From the NCBI GenBank assembly GCA_947461155.1, contig CANHKE010000088.1, positions 1 through 6,296 of the forward strand: a DNA stretch of 6,296 nt. Reading direction: 5' to 3'. The position numbers were made by a program, and so were the translations under genes. The notes under the pieces were generated by a model. It did no database searches. It was not told the origin of the DNA and was given only the letters and a program-made list of their open reading frames with translations. Shown here one piece after another: positions 5,766 to 6,296 of this stretch (its first letter is position 1; every line of letters begins with the position of its first letter). Origin of the DNA: Cytophagaceae bacterium. GTDB lineage: Bacteria > Bacteroidota > Bacteroidia > Cytophagales > Spirosomataceae.

Positions 5766-6296
5766 CTGAATGGATTCCCCCACTTCTTATCCGTATACAC
5801 ATTCTTGCCAGAAAGCGTCCGCAAAAACTGGACGACAGCGTTGATTTCCGCGGGAGTCATGTTGAGTTGTTGGCCGATGTTATTCGGTTTCAAGCGCGCG
5901 TCCAAATTCGGATTGCGCACATTGTTAATCGAGTTATAGTGATTGAGCATCGCGGGTAATCCACGCAAAGCACCCGTGTGCATCATGGGTGAATTCACCT
6001 CGCCGGCTGGGTTGACCAAATCACGCAAAGAAGGCGCGCGCGTATTGCCCACATCCTGCGCGTTGCTACCGATGACACCGATGATTCCATTGTTCCGACT
6101 ATTCGGATCGATGTCAAATTCGGGTGCCCGGTGGCAGCCTTGGCAGCCGAATCCGCCGCCCGTCCGCTGCGATTGCGCATTAAAAACAGGGGGTGTTAAA
6201 AATAAGGTTTTACCTTGGTTTTCAGTTGCTGTAAAATTGGGGAAAGCCTGGTTGTCATTCGCCACTTGTGCCCGACCGACATCGTATTTCGAATCA
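5762..6296 (-). CDS. Di-haem cytochrome c peroxidase / MauG family protein, C-terminal part (5' end outside window)
   Basis: The C-terminal 177 residues of a periplasmic di-haem peroxidase of the CcpA/MauG family are visible. Such proteins use two c-type haems to reduce hydrogen peroxide or oxidise a substrate. The frame is open to the window edge, so a GTG at 6265 is internal and not the start. In visible numbering: the lead-in SKYDVG (2-7), FTATENQGKTLF (21-32), the second haem site CQGCH (51-55), APSLRDL (87-93) and PMMHTGALRGLPAML (103-117), matching the family's TPSLRN and PYMHDG blocks, and NMTPAEINAVVQFLRTL near the end. The C-terminus VYTDKKWGNPF is one I recall from Bacteroidota members. 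Its TAG stop lies in the first unit of a heptamer array. The first haem domain and export signal are not in view, so substrate and exact subfamily cannot be set. Confidence 0.9.
   Translation of the reverse strand, partial: DSKYDVGRAQVANDNQAFPNFTATENQGKTLFLTPPVFNAQSQRTGGGFGCQGCHRAPEFDIDPNSRNNGIIGVIGSNAQDVGNTRAPSLRDLVNPAGEVNSPMMHTGALRGLPAMLNHYNSINNVRNPNLDARLKPNNIGQQLNMTPAEINAVVQFLRTLSGKNVYTDKKWGNPFS

Noticed and set aside
6263..6265. GTG as start of the peroxidase gene
   Set aside because: The frame stays open to the window edge with family-like residues (SKYDVG) upstream, so the GTG is internal.

Overview
The window looks like a chromosomal segment of a Bacteroidota bacterium (Cytophagales/Saprospirales type is my guess). 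The reasons are promoters that fit TTTG-N19-TAnnTTTG, gene starts without Shine-Dalgarno sequences, an exported GH29 fucosidase and GH67 glucuronidase, and a MauG-like di-haem peroxidase with a C-terminus that I recall from that phylum. Base composition is intermediate and even across the genes. I see no transposase, phage gene, tRNA, rRNA or CRISPR.

Layout. Positions 1-1650 (minus) are one uninterrupted reading frame that leaves the window. Residues 1 to about 390 are a complete mannonate dehydratase (UxuA), and the frame continues without a stop through a signal-peptide-like segment into the N-terminal domain of a GH67 alpha-glucuronidase. Next comes hemN (1722-3077, minus), the oxygen-independent coproporphyrinogen III oxidase, with a promoter so close to its ATG that the mRNA should be nearly leaderless. 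Positions 3128-3206 hold an inverted pair of heptanucleotide arrays. An exported GH29 alpha-L-fucosidase follows (3207-4598, minus), divergent across 71 bp from an LgoD-like zinc dehydrogenase (4670-5638, plus). A second inverted heptanucleotide-array element (5621-5765) lies between that gene and the 3' end of a di-haem cytochrome c peroxidase family gene (5762-6296, minus, 5' part outside the window).

How it fits together. GH67 releases (methyl)glucuronic acid from glucuronoxylan oligosaccharides. UxuA dehydrates D-mannonate to 2-keto-3-deoxygluconate in the hexuronate pathway. The LgoD-like enzyme resembles the L-galactonate 5-dehydrogenase that feeds tagaturonate into the same pathway. 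The fucosidase releases L-fucose, whose acid (L-fuconate) is 6-deoxy-L-galactonate. Most of the window is therefore plant or algal polysaccharide and sugar-acid catabolism, with hemN and the peroxidase as neighbours whose functional link is not evident.

The most notable points are the in-frame uxuA-GH67 fusion, and the two intergenic elements with the same design but different sequence: facing arrays of 7-base units. Their edges carry or touch the stop codons of three flanking genes.
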